DNA from: Mycobacterium sp.
GTDB taxonomy: Bacteria > Actinomycetota > Actinomycetes > Mycobacteriales > Mycobacteriaceae
Direction: 5' to 3'
Assembly: GCA_029256565.1 (NCBI GenBank)
Contig: JAQSXQ010000046.1
Location: 1 to 8,628, forward strand
Length of the DNA: 8,628 bases
Shown here: piece by piece, positions 5,829-8,628 of the stretch
Layout of the letters: every line of letters starts with the position of its first letter
How positions within the stretch are numbered: position 1 is the stretch's first letter
Notes under the pieces: model-generated
What the model saw: only the letters and a program-made list of their open reading frames with translations
Databases searched by the model: none
Told to the model about the DNA's origin: nothing
Position numbers and translations under genes: made by a program

Positions 5829-6790
5829 CAGGACCCGCCCAGGTTCGCGTGCACGGTCTCGATCGCGTGTGCCGCCTCGCCGGCGATGCGCTCGACCAGC
5901 TCGGTCGCAGGGTGCACGTCGGTGACGAGGTCGACGGCCTCGCCCGCCCACACCGGCAGGTAGTCGGGGTCGCCGCGCTCGACGCCGTCGCGGTACTCGG
6001 CCTTGGCGCTGGAGTCGAAGCGCAGCGCATCCTCGTGGCCATGCCACGCGTCGGTGAACCTGTTGCGCAGCGTGCGCGCGGTGAAGCGGTGCGGCCACGG
6101 CGAGTCGACGACGATGTCGAGGACGCGGTCGCGGGTCGTGCCCGCAGCCGATGCCCCGGTGATCGCCGTCCGTTCAACGTCGCTCAGCAGCGCCTCGGGA
6201 GTCGCCTCGAACCGGGTGCCGATCATCGCGCCTGCCGCGCCGAGCATCAGGGCCGCCGCAACTCCGCGGCCGTCGGCGATGCCGCCCGCGGCGACCACCG
6301 GCGTGGTCCCTGCGGCGTCCACCACGGCGGGTACGAACGGCAGCGTGCCGCGGCCCTCGCCGTGGCCGCCTGCCTCGGCACCCTGGGCCACGACGACGTC
6401 CGCGCCGACCTCGAGCGCGCGGATCGCGTCGGGCAGCGTGGTCACCTGGACGAACAGTGGGATCCCCGCGGCGCGCACGGCGTCGGCGAAGGGCGTGGGG
6501 TCCCCGAACGACAGCATGATCGCCGCAGGCCGCTCGTCGATGACCGACTGCAGCACGTCGTCGTCGATCGCCCACGCCAACAGCCCGACACCCCAGGGCT
6601 TCTCGGTGCCCGCCCGAGCCAGGGCGCACTCGCGGCGAAGCCAGTCGAGGCCGCCGCTGCCGACCAAGCCCAAGCCACCGCCGTTGGACACCGCCGCGGC
6701 CAGCCGACCGCCCGCGACACCGCCCATCGGGGCCGAGACGATCGGGTGGTCGATGCCCAGCAGTGACGTCAGCGCGGTGTGCAGCCCCAT
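5828..6790 (-). CDS. Nitronate monooxygenase-like FMN enzyme (2-nitropropane dioxygenase family)
   Basis: A 320-residue TIM-barrel flavoprotein of the 2-nitropropane dioxygenase/nitronate monooxygenase family, predicted cytoplasmic with FMN. Members oxidise alkyl nitronates such as propionate-3-nitronate; related proteins are NAD(P)H:quinone reductases or FabK-like enoyl reductases. Visible motifs are PIVSAPMGGVAGG (16-28) at the first strand, VVVAQGAEAGGH (132-143) with the family histidine His143, and the FMN-phosphate segment VVAAGGIADGRGVAAALMLG (165-184) followed by IGTRF. ATG 6788-6790 is the first reasonable start, although the bases before it are not a strong ribosome binding site. 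It starts 17 bp after the membrane protein stop and overlaps nei by one base, consistent with one transcript. The family is secure. Substrate is not, and quinone reductase activity is a realistic alternative. Confidence 0.88.
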   Translation of the reverse strand: MGLHTALTSLLGIDHPIVSAPMGGVAGGRLAAAVSNGGGLGLVGSGGLDWLRRECALARAGTEKPWGVGLLAWAIDDDVLQSVIDERPAAIMLSFGDPTPFADAVRAAGIPLFVQVTTLPDAIRALEVGADVVVAQGAEAGGHGEGRGTLPFVPAVVDAAGTTPVVAAGGIADGRGVAAALMLGAAGAMIGTRFEATPEALLSDVERTAITGASAAGTTRDRVLDIVVDSPWPHRFTARTLRNRFTDAWHGHEDALRFDSSAKAEYRDGVERGDPDYLPVWAGEAVDLVTDVHPATELVERIAGEAAHAIETVHANLGGS

Positions 6791-6807
6791 GCCTGCACTG
6801 TAGGCAG

Positions 6808-7299
6808 TCAGGCCGGGATGGAACTCAGGCCCTGGTCGGCCTTCTGGTGGCGGTGCTGGCGCTCGACGACGGCGAAGTAGAACGCGTACGCAAAGGCGCA
6901 GCTGGTGAACAGGCTCGACACGAAGAACAGCCAGGGCCGGCGGATGCCGCGCCGGTGGCCGTCCCAGATGGTGAACAGGGGCAGCAGGATGACGTTGATG
7001 ATGGTGTAGTCCTGGCTCGCCGACGCCGCGGCCGGGTTCGCGTACCCCAGGACGATGAACTGCTGCCAACTGCCGGGACCCCAGATGGGATTGCCGCCCT
7101 CGATCGCGTACTGGGCGACGAACTGGTGGTTGAAGTAGTAGCCGAGTGCGATCGAGGCCACCCCGACGACGTACAGCACGATCTCCATCGCGGAGAACGC
7201 CGGGCCGCCCGCGGGCTTGGCGAACACCAGGGGATTGGCCCGGACGATCCAGGCGATGACGGCGACGCCGAGCACGAAGTGGACGATGAGGGAGACCAT
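6808..7299 (-). CDS. Small four-helix membrane protein, probable DUF2834-like
   Basis: A 163-residue predicted inner-membrane protein with hydrophobic helices near 3-20, 38-58, 97-112 and 122-145. Between helices 2 and 3 lies a polar stretch (FNHQFVAQYAIEGGNPIWG) with aromatic residues. After helix 3 comes a positively charged loop (WDGHRRGIRRP), which places that side in the cytoplasm. The C-terminus is polar and histidine-rich (ERQHRHQK). The pattern of helix, charged GHRRG-type loop, helix resembles DUF2834 proteins of mycobacteria, recalled by pattern only. No function is known and none is proposed. ATG 7297-7299 is chosen: the longer upstream frame reads antisense through lhr, and residues from MVSLIVHFVLG form a natural first helix. 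No ribosome binding site is visible, and a possible -10 box ends 6 bases before the ATG. Confidence 0.75.
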   Translation of the reverse strand: MVSLIVHFVLGVAVIAWIVRANPLVFAKPAGGPAFSAMEIVLYVVGVASIALGYYFNHQFVAQYAIEGGNPIWGPGSWQQFIVLGYANPAAASASQDYTIINVILLPLFTIWDGHRRGIRRPWLFFVSSLFTSCAFAYAFYFAVVERQHRHQKADQGLSSIPA

Positions 7300-7337
7300 G
7301 CGGCCAGTATCGGGTAGACCGGCCAGCGTTTTGTCAT
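7300..7337 (-). promoter_or_regulatory. Candidate leaderless promoter of the membrane protein-flavoprotein-nei unit
   Basis: On the minus strand ATGACA (7337 to 7332) resembles a -35 box, GATACT (7311 to 7306) a -10 box, and six bases separate the latter from the ATG at 7299. The 20-base spacer is longer than ideal. The bases before the ATG (GGCCGC) hold no Shine-Dalgarno, consistent with transcription starting at the start codon. Confidence 0.4.
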
Positions 7338-7345
7338 TTTTGACA
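7332..7345. promoter_or_regulatory. Short perfect palindrome, possible operator
   Basis: TGTCA (7332-7336), spacer TTTT, TGACA (7341-7345): perfect 5-bp inverted repeats in an unusually AT-rich patch of a GC-rich window. It lies in the 59-bp gap between the lhr stop and the membrane protein start and overlaps the proposed -35 box. The stem is too short and AT-rich to be a convincing terminator, so a regulator binding site is preferred. No regulator is identified. Confidence 0.4.
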
Positions 7346-7358
7346 TTTGGCCTGGAAC

Positions 7359-8628
7359 TCAGCGCAGGCGCAGGCCGCGGGGGGTGCGCGAGAAGCCCGC
7401 TGCCACCAGTGCGTCGGCCACCGACGAGCCGTGCGCGTCGACGGCCGGATCGAGTACCGGCGTGCCGTTGACCTTCTCGACGAGCAGGGCCTGCAGGCGC
7501 CCCGATCCGACCAGTTCGACCAGCGCAACCGCGGCGGCCCGGTGCGTTTCGGCGTCCTCGGAGTACGACAGCAGGGTCCTGCCGCCGCGCTCCAGGAACC
7601 AGGCCAGTTCGCCGTCGACCAGCACGACGAGGGCACCCGCCTTGCGTCCCGGTCGGTGCGTTCCCTCCGATGGCCACGGCAGGGCTGCGCCGTACGGGTT
7701 GGCCGGGTCGGCCGCGGCCAACACCACCGACTCGTAGGCGCGGGTTCCGGAGTCGACGTCGTCGAGGTAGGTGCGCAACCGGTCGACGGTGGATGCGACG
7801 GCGAACTGTGCGCCGCCGAGGGACTCGACGAAGTAGCCGCGCTGGCACCGGCCGGCCTCCTCGAATGCGCTGAGCACCTTGTAGAGCATCGCGAAACCGC
7901 CGGGCAGCCCCTCCGCGGCGCCCTTGGTCAGCACGCCGTACCGGTTCAGCAGCAGATCCGCCGAGAAGTGGGTGCGGATGGTCGAATCCGGTTCCGGCAT
8001 CGGCAGCGCCGACCAGCGGCCCGCCACCGTCGGATCCGACGTCCGCGTCTGGGCGTGCGCCACGCTGTAGCGGCTCAGCCGCGGCCGCTGCGGCCGTTGC
8101 CGGTGCGCACCGCCGGCCCGGCGGCGCGTGCCGCCCAGCATCGAGCGGACCGGACCGAACGTGTCGCCGGTGACCCAGCCCGCCCACACCAGTTCCCACA
8201 GCGCCTGTTTCACGGTGTCGTCGGCAGCGCCGAGCTGACGGAAGAAGTACGCGCCGCCGTTCTCGAGCGTGGCCATGATCTCGCGGTGGGTGTCGGTGAA
8301 GTCGATCTCGGCGGGCTGCGCGAGCGTCAGCGGTGCCGAGTCCGCGGTGTGGAATGCGATCCAGCCGTCGGACCCGGCGATGGGTCCGGCGCCGGACCAG
8401 GTCACCTCGCCCGCCGCGAGCAGTTCGTCGAGCATGGCCGGCTGGTAGTCGCGGACGCGTTGGCCGAAGACCAGCGGCTCGACCGCCGAGGCGGGGACGG
8501 GAACTCCGGAGAGCTGGTCGATGACGCCCGCCAGCCCGTCGACGCCGGAGTTGCGGGTCGACCCGACGTGCTGCCAGGCCGGGAGGAACCGTGCGAACGC
8601 CGCGGTGCTGACGGGCTCGACCTGTGCG
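7359..8628 (-). CDS. lhr: ATP-dependent DNA helicase Lhr, C-terminal part (5' end beyond the window)
   Basis: The visible 422 residues are the C-terminal end of Lhr, a roughly 1500-residue superfamily 2 DNA helicase of mycobacteria; the ATPase domains lie outside the window. The frame is open from 8627 to the TGA at 7359-7361. The first visible residues (EPVSTAAFARFLPAWQHVG, then DGLAGVIDQLSGVPVPASAV, then EPLVFGQRVRDYQPAMLDEL) match the Lhr C-terminal domain, an array of winged-helix units plus a beta-barrel related to the AlkZ glycosylase family. Further on are a basic linker (TRRRAGGAHRQRPQRPR) and DGELAWFLERGGRTLL near the end. The region equivalent to the C-terminal uracil-glycosylase domain reported for E. 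coli Lhr is included, but activity here is not demonstrated. In M. tuberculosis lhr (Rv3296) adjoins nei (Rv3297); here two genes lie between them. The Met at 8435 is internal, not a start. Confidence 0.9.
   Translation of the reverse strand, partial: AQVEPVSTAAFARFLPAWQHVGSTRNSGVDGLAGVIDQLSGVPVPASAVEPLVFGQRVRDYQPAMLDELLAAGEVTWSGAGPIAGSDGWIAFHTADSAPLTLAQPAEIDFTDTHREIMATLENGGAYFFRQLGAADDTVKQALWELVWAGWVTGDTFGPVRSMLGGTRRRAGGAHRQRPQRPRLSRYSVAHAQTRTSDPTVAGRWSALPMPEPDSTIRTHFSADLLLNRYGVLTKGAAEGLPGGFAMLYKVLSAFEEAGRCQRGYFVESLGGAQFAVASTVDRLRTYLDDVDSGTRAYESVVLAAADPANPYGAALPWPSEGTHRPGRKAGALVVLVDGELAWFLERGGRTLLSYSEDAETHRAAAVALVELVGSGRLQALLVEKVNGTPVLDPAVDAHGSSVADALVAAGFSRTPRGLRLR

Noticed and set aside
5829..6098. 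Upstream extension of the nei frame
   Set aside because: The Fpg/Nei family requires Pro as residue 2, given exactly by ATG 5828 (MPEG). The extension reads another frame of the flavoprotein gene.
6791..7069. Upstream extension of the flavoprotein frame
   Set aside because: It overlaps the membrane protein in another frame and has no family similarity; ATG 6790 starts at the expected first strand.
7300..8199. Upstream extension of the membrane protein frame through lhr
   Set aside because: Low-complexity Arg/Gly/Ala translation out of frame with Lhr; the first membrane helix begins at ATG 7299.
1..8628. Mobile element, phage, CRISPR, toxin-antitoxin or secondary-metabolite system
   Set aside because: No transposase, integrase, repeat array, terminal repeats or base-composition island was seen; genes are housekeeping-like and composition is even apart from short intergenic patches.

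Overview
The window is GC-rich (roughly two-thirds G+C by eye) and fully packed with genes. It reads as a chromosomal segment of an actinomycete, most likely a rapidly growing Mycobacterium/Mycolicibacterium. The indications are a DesA3-type membrane acyl-CoA desaturase with its own ferredoxin reductase, a Nei-type DNA glycosylase matching the M. tuberculosis Rv3297 family, and the C-terminal part of the mycobacterial helicase Lhr. No tRNA, rRNA, insertion sequence, integrase, CRISPR array or long repeat was seen. No gene-free stretch exceeds 300 bases; the largest gap is about 70 bp.

Left part (1-2715). The last 61 codons of a short-chain dehydrogenase/reductase on the plus strand run tail-to-tail, with overlap, into a minus-strand operon. 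That operon, in transcription order, is a FabR/DesT-like TetR-family regulator, a crotonase-superfamily enzyme 20 bp further on, and a threonine-aldolase-type PLP enzyme that overlaps or abuts the crotonase.

Middle (2690-5047). Divergent from the regulator is a plus-strand pair: an FAD/NAD(P)/2Fe-2S reductase and a three-histidine-box acyl-CoA desaturase. Together they form an electron chain NAD(P)H -> FAD -> 2Fe-2S -> di-iron desaturase. A 23-bp imperfect palindrome lies in the divergent region, and an 8-bp copy of part of it covers the reductase start codon. The arrangement mirrors the DesT-DesCB module of Pseudomonas, where a TetR-type sensor of acyl-CoA composition controls a reductase/desaturase pair. 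Here the regulator's own operon adds a crotonase and an aldolase.

Right part (5058-8628). Four minus-strand genes follow in transcription order: lhr (its 5' part lies beyond the window), a four-helix membrane protein, a nitronate-monooxygenase-like flavoprotein, and nei. The last two overlap by one base (TGATG). The membrane protein is preceded by a short palindrome and a promoter that would give a leaderless mRNA, so the last three genes may be a unit separate from lhr.

The window does not contain a clearly unprecedented system. The most notable items are the predicted acyl-CoA-responsive desaturase switch, the crotonase lacking both classical catalytic glutamates, the desaturase lacking a DesA3-like C-terminal tail, and the two genes lying between lhr and nei.
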